From Sulfurisoma sp. (GTDB lineage: Bacteria > Pseudomonadota > Gammaproteobacteria > Burkholderiales > Rhodocyclaceae): a stretch of DNA of 64,000 nucleotides. How positions within the stretch are numbered: position 1 is the stretch's first letter; each line of letters starts with the position of its first letter. This document shows positions 1 through 8,754 of this stretch, piece by piece. The notes under the pieces are model-generated. The model was not told the DNA's origin and did no database searches. It worked only from the letters and a program-made list of their open reading frames with translations. Location: positions 1 through 64,000 of the forward strand of contig JAUYFI010000136.1 of assembly GCA_030691075.1 (NCBI GenBank). Reading direction: 5' to 3'. The position numbers and the translations under genes were made by a program.

Positions 1-47
1 GCTTGTCGAACGGTCGAACCACACGAACGGGAATTGGGGGCTCACCA
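1..47. repeat. Partial copies of the dispersed hairpin repeat
   Basis: Fragments of the short repeat that fills most gaps of the first 34 kb: a TGTCGAA core, then GTCGAACCACACGAACGG, then a GGGAATTGGGGGCTCACC linker of the type seen in the tandem array near 12 kb. The element begins before the window edge. Confidence 0.8.
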
Positions 48-194
48 GGATTTAACTCGAGCCTGGCCCCTTTTGCTTTCCTTTTGCTTTTCAAGAAAAA
101 CCCCGCCTCCTTGTGAGAATCGGGGTTTTGAGTTGCGGCACACTCGGTGTTAAGAGGGTAAGGGGCCTGGATTTAATTCGAGCCTGGCCCCTTT
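48..194. repeat. Two copies of a 26-bp repeat, one within a hairpin
   Basis: Positions 48-73 and 169-194 carry the same 26 bp apart from one C/T difference; both read GGATTTAAYTCGAGCCTGG and then CCCCTTT. At the second copy an 8-bp inverted repeat (AAGGGGCC at 160-167, GGCCCCTT at 186-193) surrounds it. They flank the terminator of the RTX gene. This is a different family from the TTCGAC-type repeats elsewhere in the window. Confidence 0.7.
97..129 (-). terminator. Rho-independent terminator of the RTX gene
   Basis: Arms AAAACCCCG (97-105) and CGGGGTTTT (121-129) are perfectly complementary around a 15-nt loop. Read on the minus strand the stem ends in GGGGTTTTTC, as expected for an intrinsic terminator. 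It lies about 85 nt beyond the stop codon of the 1750-residue gene. Confidence 0.7.
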
Positions 195-214
195 AATTGC
201 TTTCTTTAATTGCT

Positions 215-3200
215 TTAAGCAACAGCAAGGAAGTTTGCCGTATTGAAGAGGCCAGCGGTGATACTTGCAACGCCCGTCAAGGTGACAATTTCAGTTCCGG
301 CCAGATCTGCTGTATTCCATGCAGCGCTGATTGTACCTTCTGAGTTAGAAATTGCTGTTACGTGGCCATTCGTACCATCTGACCAGACAACCAAGAATCC
401 GTTAGTGGTCGTCGGGGCGCCACTACTGGAAATAGCAGTCGTGCCAGCAGCAGCACCGAGGTCGATAATAAGTGCTGCTTGGTCAGCGAAGACGCCAGTA
501 GTAAGGACGAGTATCTCATCAGTAGCAAGAAGAGTCGTTGCACCAGCACCCTTCGCCACTTCCCTGATCACCAGATTCCCATCAATCGCTGTAGTGCCAT
601 TACCTGCAGTCACAATACCAAGGGATGCAATTGCCGTGCTATCCGAGATATCGATTTGCAAAATGTCACCTGAAGCACCACCAGTGAACCCGGTGATGGC
701 ATCTGCTGTAGCGGTTGCATAAGCAGCACCTGCAGTTGTAACCACTGTGTCGGCTACGCCGTCCCCAGTACCAAGGCTAATCACGTCCAGAGCCGCGCCG
801 CCGGTGATCGAATCAGCACCCGCACCGCCCGTGATCGTATCCGCCCCCGCACCGCCCGTGATGGTATCCGCGCCAGCGCCACCGGTAACACTGAACTTAC
901 CGTTCGTTTCGGCAGCACCCGCAACCGTCAGCTTGCCGCTTGTCATCGATGAGGCGTTGATGGCAAGCGTGTCGCCGGCGTCGATGTTGGCATCGACCGT
1001 GGTAATCGATACATCCGTCGTGGTATTGGACAGGGTGAGTGTGTTGATTCCGGTGAAGTCGCCATCGAATGTGATCGACAGCGCAGTGTTGTCGGTCACT
1101 TTCAAGGTATCGGTACCAGCAGCACCCGTGATGGTGTCTGCGTTCGACAGGTTGGCGGCAGTGAAGGTGAAGATATCCGCGCCCGCGCCACCAACAAAGT
1201 TGTCGGCGCCCGACGTTCCGGTGAAGACTACCGCAGTACCCGACGAAGATGACGTCGCGGTGGCGGCCGAACCGAAGGTCAGGGTATTGGCGGTTGCATC
1301 CAGAGTCCAGCCCGTCGACAAATCCAAAGAACCGGTCAGTTCGATCGACAGATCGGTGCCCGCCGTGAAGACGGTTGAGGTGTTGGTCCTATCCATCACC
1401 AAATACGTGTTGGTGCCGAAGTTGAACCAGCGAATCAAGCCATTAGTGGTGTTATCCACTGACGAGATCGCCGCATTCATGTAATCCGACAACGTGGCAG
1501 CCGACGACAGGGTCACCGCCGTGGTGGTAAAGGTCTCCGTGCCCTTGTCAGCCCAGGTCAGTGCATCGCCGGAAGCCATATCCTTGACAGTAGCCAAGGC
1601 CAACGAGCTGCCGGTGTTGGCAGTGATCAAAACCAAGTCGGCACCGGAGCCTGTCGTGATCTGATCAAGACCCGTGCTGCCATCGATGTAATCATCGCCA
1701 GCACCGCCATCGATCGTATCATTACCCGTGCCGGTTTTAAGGTTGTCGCCGTTTGAACCGCCCGTAACGACTTCTTTGTCTGCTTCGGCGGATCCATCAA
1801 ACACGAGAGAAGCACCAACGGCTGTAAGCGCGGAGCCATTAACCGTCAAGGTCTTGGTGGCAGTAATAACCGTGCCGCCGCCAAGGATCACTTTGGCGCT
1901 GTTGGATGCAATCGTATTTGCGGCAATCGTGATGGTGTCGATCGAGGTCGTGAGACGCAGATCGGCACCCCCCGACGTGTTGTCAGCCGTGATAACGAGG
2001 GTATCGGCACCCGTACCGCCTGTGATGGTGGTGGCAGAGTCGAAGTCGGCAGCATTACCGGTCACCGACAATGTGACGTTCGCGGTATTCACAAGCTTGT
2101 CGGCGTTGGTCGAGTCACCCGTTATCTTGACCGAGGTATCACCCGTGAAGCCGGCAGCCAATGTAACCACCTCGTCCGCGGCATCGGTCAAGTCGAATGT
2201 GTTGAAACCAATCGCATCCGAACCGAAGGACGCAGTCGTGGCGCCTGTGATTTTGAGTACTTCAACATTGGTGACATGGGTCAGATCGCCGGCATCGTAG
2301 CCGGAAACCGACAGTGTGTCCGTACCCGAACCACCATCGATGGTGTCGTTGAAATCCAACGCCGTACCCATGCTGATCGAGTCGTTGCCATCGCCACCGC
2401 TCACATTTTCGTAGCTGGTTGTGGAGCCCGACACAGACAGGGTGTCATTGCCCGCACCACCGGAAACGGTCGCGTAGCTTGCACCGGATTGGGTAATCGT
2501 GACCGTGTCACCCGCGCTACCCGCGGTCACCGACATCTTGCCGGCGTTGGTGCCGGAGGTGAAGGAGAGCACAGCCGAGCTGTTGGTCAGCGCGGAAGCA
2601 TCCACCGTCGCCGACTGGGCAGAAGCCGTTGCCAGGCCCGTGAATGTGGCGCCCTGCGATGCGGTAGTCGTGTTGGCAGTCACGTTGATGGTGTCAACAA
2701 GCGTAACCTGAGCCAGCGAACCCGTGCCGGAGGTGGCGCCGATGTTCAGCGTGTCGGTACCCGTACCGCCGGTAACCGTCGTCACGGTCGTCGCATCGAA
2801 GTCGGACAGATTGGCATTCACCGTCAACTTAACGTTGGCGCTGTTAACCACCTTGTCGCCCGAAGCACCCGTACCGGTCAGCTTGACGGTGGTGTCGCCC
2901 GTATAGCCGGTCGCCAGGGTCAGGGTTTGCGCGCCCGTGCTGGACAGATCGAAGGAGGCCGAGGCGCCGATGGCGGCGCTCAGCGTCGCGGAAGCTGCCG
3001 CACCCGTGATCTTGATGTTCTCGACGTTGGTGACGTTGGTGAAGGCAGAAGTCGAGCTGATGGTATCGACCGACAGGGTATCGGTACCCGAACCGCCATC
3101 GATGGTATCGGCCGAGGTCAGGTTGGCGCCCATGGCGATGGTGTCGTTACCATCGCCACCCGCGAGACTGTCAGCTCCCGTACCCGCCGTGATGGCATCG

Positions 3201-5467
3201 ATACCTGCACCACCGCTTACGGTGTTGCCGGCGCTGGCCGCGTTCAGATCAAGGGTATCGTTACCCGCACCGCCGGTAATATTGAGCGAGCCTGCATTGC
3301 CAGACAGTGCAGTGATGCTGACCGCCGCGCTGCTATTGGTCAGCGCAGATGCATCCACGGTGACGGTCTTGCCAGAAGCCGCGGTCACTGCAGTCAGCGT
3401 TGTGCCACTGGAAGCCGTGGAGGTATTGGCGGTAATTGTGATGGCCTCAACGCCCGTTACGCTACCAAGTGCGGCACTACCCGCGGCTGCATTGATCGAC
3501 AGCGTATCGGTACCCGTACCACCGGTCACAACGACGTTATTGAAGGCTGCATCCGTACCGGAAACAGTCAGGGCCACGTTGGCACTGTTGGTCACGGTGT
3601 CGACACCGGTGATACCCACTTTAACCGTCGTGTCGCCAGTGTAGCCCGAACCCAGGGTAGCGGTCTGTGCGTCGGTGTCAGTCAGGTCAATAGCGGTTAC
3701 ACCCGTCAGAGCAGATGTCAGGCTAACGACCGCACTGTTGCCAGTTGCCTTGATAGTCTCAAAGCCCGAAACATTGGCCAAGACCGTATTGGTGATAGTT
3801 GCGGCAATGTAGTCGGTCGAATATACGTCGGCCGTGCCAGCACCACCCTTGACCGTCAGGTTGGTCGGAACAAGGACGCCCGTGGCAATGGTGACCGCAC
3901 CCGTCGCGGCGGAGGCGTCGATTGTCTTGACCGTGGATTGGCCCGTCACATCGACCGTCACGGCCGTATCGCCCGTGACGTTGACTGTCGCAAGCGCATT
4001 TCCCGCCAAGATCACTGAACTCTTCGTTGTTGCAGAAGCAACGGTAATGGTTTCAATTCCGTCGGCGGTCATCGTACCCGCGGACTGATTGGCTACCGAC
4101 AGGGTCATCGCATCGGCGGTGCCGGTGTTGCCGGAGGAGTAGGTGAGCGTCAGATTGCTGTTGCCGTTCTTCATCTCGGCATTGACAACCTTGCTCAGAC
4201 CCGTGAATTCACCTACTTGACCACCGCTAGAGGACAGACCCACCGTCGTCAGGCTGCTGTCAGCCAGTGCCATGTTAACCAGAACCGCGCCGCCAGTCTG
4301 GTATTGGCTCAACAAAACCTTCTCAATGCCATTAAAGGCAACGGCGGAAACCGTGGTGGGGTTACCACTTATACCAGAAGAAGCAATGCTAACGGTATCC
4401 GTGCCGGAACCACCGTTGATGATGTCACCCGCATTAATCGTGGTGCCGGTGGTGTTGTTAGCCACCACAGTGCCGCTTACAGAGTCATCACCGGTCGAAC
4501 CGGAAACGGTGTCTTGACCCGTCGTGAGGGTGAAGGTGCCGCCGGGGGCGTCTTGCACGGAGACCAGAACCGAGCCGACCAGCGTGTTGCCGGTGCCGAG
4601 CAGGGCGACTTTCAGGCCTTCCAGGCCTTCCGTCGCGGTGTCGCTGGAGGCGGTGACGGTGAAGGTGCCGGTGGAGGAGCCGGCCGCGATGGTGACGGTG
4701 CCGGTGGCGGTTTGCACATCGGAGGCGGAACCGGCGCCAGCCACGCCGCCCAGGGTGTCGCCGCTGACGTTGTAGGTGAAACTGATGGGGGCGTAGGTGG
4801 TGGTGTTGGCCGTGACGGTGATGGTGGTCGCGGCGCCGCCTTCGGTGATGGAACTGGCGCTCGAGGTGACCGTGAAGGTGGTCGGAGCGGGCATCGCGGA
4901 GCCAAAGTTGGTGGTGATGGCGGTGCTGACCGTGGCGGCGCTGTCGGTGACGCCGGTGATGGCGGTTCCGAGCGCGGCGACGGAGGCGAACGTGGCGCCG
5001 GCAGTGGTGCCCGCGTAGGCGGCGGCGACTTCGGCGCGGTTGTCGGTCACGGCGCCCAGGGCGAGCAGGTCGGCGTCGGTGGTGTTGGTGCTGTTGATGG
5101 AGTCAACCAGGTCGTTCAGCGCGGCGGCGAAGGTGCCGCGAGTGGCGAAGGTGGAGACCAGCGGGGTGAGGGCGGCAACCCAGGTGTCTTGCGTGGCTTG
5201 GGCAACGGATGTGCCGGCGACGAGGTTGGCCACCAGCGCGGTGACGAATTCGGTGTCGGTGGCCGTGGAGGCGTAGCCCGAGAAACCGGTTTGGGTAGCG
5301 TAGTAGCCCAGCAGCAGGTCGGCCAGGTTGGCCGCCGTGCCGCCGCCCGCCAGGTAGGTTCCGCCGGCATTGACGAGGTCGGCGGTGACGCCGGATTTGA
5401 ACGCACCCGCCAACAGCTTGACGGTCTGCTGCTGCTGGGTGTTATAGGTGCTCAGAAATGTAGGCAT
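215..5467 (-). CDS. Giant RTX / S-layer-like beta-strand repeat protein
   Basis: 1750 residues, rich in Ala, Thr, Ser and Gly, poor in Lys and Arg and without evident Cys, typical of secreted RTX or S-layer proteins. Residues 1-190 look helical and have no Sec signal peptide. Residues 192-309 resemble a Calx-beta domain. From there to about 1300 come beta-rich modules with a period near 250 residues, marked by the recurring ANVxLTV phrase near 635, 879 and 1130. Glycine-rich calcium nonapeptides (GGAGADTIT type) cluster near 766, 1026, 1256 and 1540. The C-terminal 200 residues lack them and may carry the type I secretion signal. The start has a strong ribosome site: AGGAG, 7 nt of spacing from its extended AGGAGCT form, then ATG. 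The gene ends before a terminator. Function as S-layer, adhesin or other RTX protein is inferred; no type I ABC/adaptor genes are adjacent. Confidence 0.85.
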   Translation of the reverse strand: MPTFLSTYNTQQQQTVKLLAGAFKSGVTADLVNAGGTYLAGGGTAANLADLLLGYYATQTGFSGYASTATDTEFVTALVANLVAGTSVAQATQDTWVAALTPLVSTFATRGTFAAALNDLVDSINSTNTTDADLLALGAVTDNRAEVAAAYAGTTAGATFASVAALGTAITGVTDSAATVSTAITTNFGSAMPAPTTFTVTSSASSITEGGAATTITVTANTTTYAPISFTYNVSGDTLGGVAGAGSASDVQTATGTVTIAAGSSTGTFTVTASSDTATEGLEGLKVALLGTGNTLVGSVLVSVQDAPGGTFTLTTGQDTVSGSTGDDSVSGTVVANNTTGTTINAGDIINGGSGTDTVSIASSGISGNPTTVSAVAFNGIEKVLLSQYQTGGAVLVNMALADSSLTTVGLSSSGGQVGEFTGLSKVVNAEMKNGNSNLTLTYSSGNTGTADAMTLSVANQSAGTMTADGIETITVASATTKSSVILAGNALATVNVTGDTAVTVDVTGQSTVKTIDASAATGAVTIATGVLVPTNLTVKGGAGTADVYSTDYIAATITNTVLANVSGFETIKATGNSAVVSLTSALTGVTAIDLTDTDAQTATLGSGYTGDTTVKVGITGVDTVTNSANVALTVSGTDAAFNNVVVTGGTGTDTLSINAAAGSAALGSVTGVEAITITANTSTASSGTTLTAVTAASGKTVTVDASALTNSSAAVSITALSGNAGSLNITGGAGNDTLDLNAASAGNTVSGGAGIDAITAGTGADSLAGGDGNDTIAMGANLTSADTIDGGSGTDTLSVDTISSTSAFTNVTNVENIKITGAAASATLSAAIGASASFDLSSTGAQTLTLATGYTGDTTVKLTGTGASGDKVVNSANVKLTVNANLSDFDATTVTTVTGGTGTDTLNIGATSGTGSLAQVTLVDTINVTANTTTASQGATFTGLATASAQSATVDASALTNSSAVLSFTSGTNAGKMSVTAGSAGDTVTITQSGASYATVSGGAGNDTLSVSGSTTSYENVSGGDGNDSISMGTALDFNDTIDGGSGTDTLSVSGYDAGDLTHVTNVEVLKITGATTASFGSDAIGFNTFDLTDAADEVVTLAAGFTGDTSVKITGDSTNADKLVNTANVTLSVTGNAADFDSATTITGGTGADTLVITADNTSGGADLRLTTSIDTITIAANTIASNSAKVILGGGTVITATKTLTVNGSALTAVGASLVFDGSAEADKEVVTGGSNGDNLKTGTGNDTIDGGAGDDYIDGSTGLDQITTGSGADLVLITANTGSSLALATVKDMASGDALTWADKGTETFTTTAVTLSSAATLSDYMNAAISSVDNTTNGLIRWFNFGTNTYLVMDRTNTSTVFTAGTDLSIELTGSLDLSTGWTLDATANTLTFGSAATATSSSSGTAVVFTGTSGADNFVGGAGADIFTFTAANLSNADTITGAAGTDTLKVTDNTALSITFDGDFTGINTLTLSNTTTDVSITTVDANIDAGDTLAINASSMTSGKLTVAGAAETNGKFSVTGGAGADTITGGAGADTITGGAGADSITGGAALDVISLGTGDGVADTVVTTAGAAYATATADAITGFTGGASGDILQIDISDSTAIASLGIVTAGNGTTAIDGNLVIREVAKGAGATTLLATDEILVLTTGVFADQAALIIDLGAAAGTTAISSSGAPTTTNGFLVVWSDGTNGHVTAISNSEGTISAAWNTADLAGTEIVTLTGVASITAGLFNTANFLAVA

Positions 5468-5585
5468 GTGGTATAGCTCCTGTACAGGTTAATAACATTC
5501 ATTCCAGACCCGAATCCGAGCCCCGGATTACGCGCCTTTTCAGACTACGTACGGCAGAATACTAGCGAATGCAATAGCCATCGAC

Positions 5586-5601
5586 TGTGATGGCCATCAC
5601 A
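5586..5601 (-). promoter_or_regulatory. Perfect CRP-consensus site upstream of the RTX gene
   Basis: The sequence reads TGTGA, TGGCCA, TCACA: all ten consensus bases of a CRP box with the correct 6-bp centre, itself symmetric. It is centred about 126 nt upstream of the RTX start codon. A possible -10 hexamer on the minus strand (TATTCT, 5562-5557) would put the site near -43, close to the class II activator position, with no good -35, as such promoters often show. The -10 and start point are guesses; the box is read directly. Confidence 0.65.
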
Positions 5602-5640
5602 TGGTTAATCCGGTGCCCGTCGGTGTTGTGTTGGCGCAAC

Positions 5641-5698
5641 AAAAAACCTCCAGACAGAAAAACTGCCTTGTAGCAGGCGGGATGGTATCAGGTTTTTT
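5641..5698. terminator. Possible bidirectional hairpin with A/T-run arms
   Basis: AAAAAACCT (5641-5649) is complementary to AGGTTTTTT (5690-5698) across a 40-nt loop that holds a small GCCT/AGGC hairpin. It could act as a terminator, but the long loop makes this weak, and the only gene that would end into it from the left is absent. The rest of 5468-5730 holds the RTX promoter region and no recognisable gene. Confidence 0.25.
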
Positions 5699-5730
5699 TG
5701 GGGGGGTGGCACAATAAGCCCCGTTCGCGC

Positions 5731-5826
5731 TGGGCTTGTGGTTCGACAGGCTCACCACGAACGGCTCAGGTGTGTGGCCGATCATGGTGAGCCTGTGGTT
5801 CGACAGGCTCACCATGATCGGCCCAT
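5731..5826. repeat. Dispersed hairpin repeat, about three units
   Basis: Units of the GGTTCGACAGGCTCACC type, ending in CACGAACGG in one copy and CATGATCGG in others, partly in inverted order. They occupy the gap before the two hypothetical genes that follow. Translations of this stretch (RQAHHER-like peptides) are repeat artefacts. Confidence 0.85.
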
Positions 5827-5938
5827 ACCCCCGTTCGGCCTGACCGTGGGATTGTGGTATATTTTCAACGCTGTTTTCGCCACTCCCGTGCGCACCTTGC
5901 TTCATCATGAGGATAAATCTCGGGAACCCGCATCGATA

Positions 5939-6121
5939 ATGGAACCGTTCAAGACAACCGAGCTTAAAGAAGGCCTCCCCCCGGCGTTCGTTAATGGGGA
6001 CGCGCCAGCCATGACCAAAACGCTTACCGATTCGGAAGTGTCCAGGCGTGCGCTTGATGCCGTGTTCAGGGATCGCCCTTCCTACTTTGTGAAGCGTAAC
6101 GACGAACACCCGCCGGCGTAG
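5939..6121 (+). CDS. Small hypothetical protein (60 aa)
   Basis: A 60-residue polar reading frame from ATG 5939 that I do not recognise. It has a mixed composition typical of a small cytoplasmic protein and no membrane segment or signal peptide. It ends 8 nt before the next gene, so the two probably form one transcript. The open frame continues upstream into repeat DNA; I chose the internal ATG because the upstream residues are repeat-encoded, though GTG 5888 is also possible. No clear ribosome site is visible, so it may be only a chance frame. Confidence 0.35.
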   Translation: MEPFKTTELKEGLPPAFVNGDAPAMTKTLTDSEVSRRALDAVFRDRPSYFVKRNDEHPPA

Positions 6122-6129
6122 TCGGCGCC

Positions 6130-6699
6130 ATGTCGGCAGACACTTCAACCTACCCGGACGATATCCTGTCCGGAGATTTCACCCCGGAAGACCAGAAGCA
6201 CCGAAGACTTGACGAGATAACCACTTGGTTCTCCCGGTTTGCCGAGTATTGTCTGGAAGAAGGCGGTATCGGTATTGGATTCAAGGCCGGCATCCAGTCG
6301 TTGATCAACTCCGCCTATTGGGAGCAGATGGACGAGGTTGTGAGACCCAAGATAATATCTGGCACCCCCAATGGCGAGGCGCGGGCTGATCGACACAAGA
6401 TCGCGTCTCTCATGGAATTGATGATTGTTCATGCACAGCCGGTAACGTATGGCAACCCGGAAATTGCGGAAGACCTGAATGTGCGCCTTGCCTTCTACGT
6501 TGCCACCAACATCATCGGCAACTGGAATAGCGAGAAATGCGAAAACCTTTATGTGAGCGAGTCATTTGACCGTGAGCATAGAACTTGGTTGAGGCGGGTG
6601 AATACCAAGGCCGAGGGCATGCCTGTATTCTCGAATGCAGCTACATGGTATCTCGTCGAACTGCTCTACCTTGAGAGGGTTGCGAAGGCTCAGGCTTGA
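6130..6699 (+). CDS. Hypothetical protein (189 aa)
   Basis: An unrecognised soluble protein of 189 residues, acidic in its first 50 and rich in Trp and Tyr (NSAYWEQMDE, NIIGNWNSEK, NAATWYLVELLYLE). No signal peptide, membrane span or known catalytic motif is visible. The composition looks like a folded helical cytoplasmic protein. It follows the 60-residue frame by 8 nt and is followed at once by repeat DNA, so the pair is an isolated unit between repeat blocks. Codon use is less GC-rich than that of the protease gene downstream, which hints at a different origin. Confidence 0.6.
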   Translation: MSADTSTYPDDILSGDFTPEDQKHRRLDEITTWFSRFAEYCLEEGGIGIGFKAGIQSLINSAYWEQMDEVVRPKIISGTPNGEARADRHKIASLMELMIVHAQPVTYGNPEIAEDLNVRLAFYVATNIIGNWNSEKCENLYVSESFDREHRTWLRRVNTKAEGMPVFSNAATWYLVELLYLERVAKAQA

Positions 6700-6728
6700 C
6701 GCAATTTCCTGCCCGTTCGCCCTCCCAT

Positions 6729-6786
6729 CCACCCGTTCGTGGTGAGCTTGTCGAACCACACGAACGGGGGGGCTCACCACGAAGGG
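6729..6786. repeat. Dispersed hairpin repeat, one full and one partial unit
   Basis: CCGTTCGTGGTGAGCTTGTC followed by GAACCACACGAACGG and a partial GGCTCACCACGAA unit, lying 40 bp before the serine protease gene. Confidence 0.85.
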
Positions 6787-6826
6787 GACACACCTACCCC
6801 GCCTCCCGCCAACCAAGGAATTCAGG

Positions 6827-8014
6827 ATGATTCGTGCAGAGGCGGGTTTGATGACGGGTGGGGGCGATCTGGATGGGGTGGTTCGCTTGCGGGATGGGGT
6901 CGAGCTGTTTTCGGGGACGCTGCTTGCCGATGGGCGCCATGTGCTGACGGCGGCGCACGGGCTGCGGGGCGGGGCTTTGCCGCGGGTGGAATTCGCCGTT
7001 CCTTCGGGCATTCTGGCGGTGCCGGTGACGGCGGCGTTCGTTCATCCGCTGTTCGATCCGGCGAACGGGAATTTCGACCTGGCGATCGTGACGCTGGCGG
7101 AGCCGGCGCCGCTTGCGGCGAATCGCCACGAGATTTACCGGGGGAGCGACGAGGTCGGGCAAACGGCGATTCTGGCGGGCTGGGGCTTGGGCGGGACGGG
7201 GGCGACCGGCGCGACCGGCGTGGCGGCGACATCCGCGCCGGGCGTGGCGGAAAACCATTTCGACGCGACGGTCGGGGCGCTGACGGACTGGGCGGCGGGG
7301 GCGCTGGCCTGGTCGCCGGCGGCGAACGCGCTGTTGCTGGCGGATTTCGACGATGGCACGGCGGCCCATGACGCGGCCGGCCGCTTGCTGGGTTTGGCGG
7401 ATACGGGCCTGGGCGCGGCGGAGGGTTTGATCGCTTCGGGCGATAGCGGCGGGCCGGCGTTGCTGAACGGGCAGATCGCCGGGGTGGCGGCCTATGTGTT
7501 CAGTCTGGAGCAGGGTTTGACGGTGCCCGATGCCGATGGCGTGGATAATAATTCGAGTTTCGGGGAGTTTGGGGCGTGGACGCGGGTTTCGGTTTTCGGG
7601 CAGTGGGTCGATTCGACGGCGCGGGCCGATCTGCCGGGCGCACCGCGCGAACGCGCGGATGTGGTGCGGGTGGCGGCGGAAGGCGATACGGCTACGTCGC
7701 TCGCGTATTTTCTGCTGGAGCTTTCGGCGCCGGCGGGCGCGGATGGCGCCCGCGTGGCGTATCGCACGATGGAGGGCAGCGCCCATGCCGGCGAGGATTT
7801 TTTGCCGGTGGCGGGTTGGTCGGTGATTTATCCGGGCGAAAGCGCCGCCGTCATCGCCGTGGAGGTTGTGGGCGACAGCCTCGTCGAGGGGGACGAAACC
7901 TTCGGTCTGGAAATAACGGCCCCTCAAGGCGGGAGCTTTTCCCACGGCGCGATCCGCCTCGTGGCCTACCGGACAATCGCGGACGACGACGCGGCTGTTT
8001 CGGTGGGGGGGTGA
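6827..8014 (+). CDS. Trypsin-like serine protease with C-terminal Calx-beta domain
   Basis: 395 residues. The S1-family catalytic triad is visible: His in LTAAHG (near 43), Asp in NFDLAIVTL (near 84) and Ser in GDSGGPA (near 206). Residues 1-250 form the protease domain. Residues 285-385 match a Calx-beta module (GEDFLPVAGW, DSLVEGDETFGLEI), as found in extracellular proteins. The mature-looking protease starts almost at residue 1, with no N-terminal signal peptide or propeptide, so export would need a C-terminal signal (type I) or a start I have missed. It stands alone between repeat blocks. The start ATG follows a weak GGAATTCAGG stretch. The protein is probably secreted; its substrate is unknown. 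Confidence 0.85.
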   Translation: MIRAEAGLMTGGGDLDGVVRLRDGVELFSGTLLADGRHVLTAAHGLRGGALPRVEFAVPSGILAVPVTAAFVHPLFDPANGNFDLAIVTLAEPAPLAANRHEIYRGSDEVGQTAILAGWGLGGTGATGATGVAATSAPGVAENHFDATVGALTDWAAGALAWSPAANALLLADFDDGTAAHDAAGRLLGLADTGLGAAEGLIASGDSGGPALLNGQIAGVAAYVFSLEQGLTVPDADGVDNNSSFGEFGAWTRVSVFGQWVDSTARADLPGAPRERADVVRVAAEGDTATSLAYFLLELSAPAGADGARVAYRTMEGSAHAGEDFLPVAGWSVIYPGESAAVIAVEVVGDSLVEGDETFGLEITAPQGGSFSHGAIRLVAYRTIADDDAAVSVGG

Positions 8015-8029
8015 AGGCGACGACCCCGT

Positions 8030-8385
8030 TCGCCCCACTCACCCCCCCCCGCTCGCCCCCGTTCGCCCCCGCTCGCCCCCGCTCGCCCCCGCTCGCCCTG
8101 AGCTTGTCGAAGGGAGCTTGTCGAAGGGAGCTTGTGGTTCGACAAGCTCACCACGAACGGGATTTTGGCTCACCACGAACGGGATTTTGGCTCACCACGA
8201 ACGGGATTTGGGGCTCACCACGAACGGGATTTTGGCTCACCACGAACGGGATTTGGGGCTCACCACGAACGGGGATTTGGGGCTCACCACGCCCCCCCTC
8301 CCCGTTCGCCCTGAGCTTGTCGAAGGGAGCTTGTGGTTCGACAAGCTCACCACGAACGGGATTTGAGCTCACCACGAACGGGAAG
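8030..8385. repeat. Repeat block: C-rich stutter plus 22/23-bp tandem array
   Basis: It starts with about five stuttered CCCCGTTCG / CCCGCTCG units (8030-8098) and then two tandem 14-mers GAGCTTGTCGAAGG. A full GGTTCGACAAGCTCACC unit follows, then five or six truncated units of 22 or 23 bp (GATTTTGGCTCACC plus ACGAACGG) to about 8290. The block closes with further full units. No gene lies in 8015-8457. Open frames here encode only repeat peptides. Confidence 0.9.
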
Positions 8386-8408
8386 ACGCACTCGCTACCC
8401 TCGGCAAT

Positions 8409-8453
8409 ACTCCTGCTAAGATATGTGCGTACAACGTGAATACATACAGGAGT
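8409..8453 (+). promoter_or_regulatory. Nested inverted repeats before the TacA-type antitoxin gene
   Basis: ACTCCTG (8409-8415) pairs with CAGGAGT (8447-8453), and TATGT (8422-8426) pairs with ACATA (8442-8446). The outer right arm contains the AGGAG ribosome site of the antitoxin gene. A possible -10, TAAGAT, lies at 8417-8422. The arrangement could be an autoregulatory operator or a hairpin hiding the ribosome site; the latter needs transcription to start upstream of 8409. Confidence 0.4.
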
Positions 8454-8457
8454 TCTC

Positions 8458-8739
8458 ATGACTGCGGCCAGCATCTCCAAGGAAGAACGCCTCGCCATCC
8501 GCATCGCGCCGGAGGTCAAGGACGTGTTGCGTCGCGCGGCCGAGAAGGAACACGCCAGCCTCTCTTACTTTATTGTGCGTGCCGCACTTGACCGGGCCGA
8601 AACCCTCCTGGCCGAGGAAACGCGCTTCGTCGTGTCCCAAGAAGCGATGGATGCTTTCTGCGCCGCGCTTGACGCACCGGCGCGCGACATCCCGGAACTC
8701 AGAAAGCTTCTGTCCGAGCCGGGCGTTTTTGAACGGTAG
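8458..8739 (+). CDS. tacA: DUF1778 (TacA-type) antitoxin
   Basis: 93 residues. The N-terminal half is a ribbon-helix-helix segment (RLAIRIAPEVKDVLRRAAEK, followed by SLSYFIVRAAL) of the DUF1778 antitoxin family. The C-terminal half (residues 55-93) would be the toxin-neutralising tail. Such proteins bind DNA as dimers and repress their own operon with the partner toxin. AGGAG sits 5 nt before the ATG. The GNAT toxin gene begins 15 nt after the stop, the usual antitoxin-first order. The pair lies between repeat blocks, consistent with acquired DNA. Confidence 0.88.
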   Translation: MTAASISKEERLAIRIAPEVKDVLRRAAEKEHASLSYFIVRAALDRAETLLAEETRFVVSQEAMDAFCAALDAPARDIPELRKLLSEPGVFER

Positions 8740-8754
8740 CGTTGCAACGAGCCC

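Noticed and set aside
2276..5476. Long plus-strand open frames opposite the RTX gene
   Set aside because: They are antisense shadows caused by the biased Thr/Ala/Gly codons of the repetitive gene. They have Arg-rich low-complexity products and no ribosome site.
5597..6148. Minus-strand frame of 183 codons
   Set aside because: It overlaps the two plus-strand hypothetical genes and includes repeat DNA translated as SLSNH-like peptides.
8118..8366. Proteins made of SPRTGF, LTTNGI or AHHERD units
   Set aside because: These are translations of the tandem hairpin repeats in several frames, not genes.
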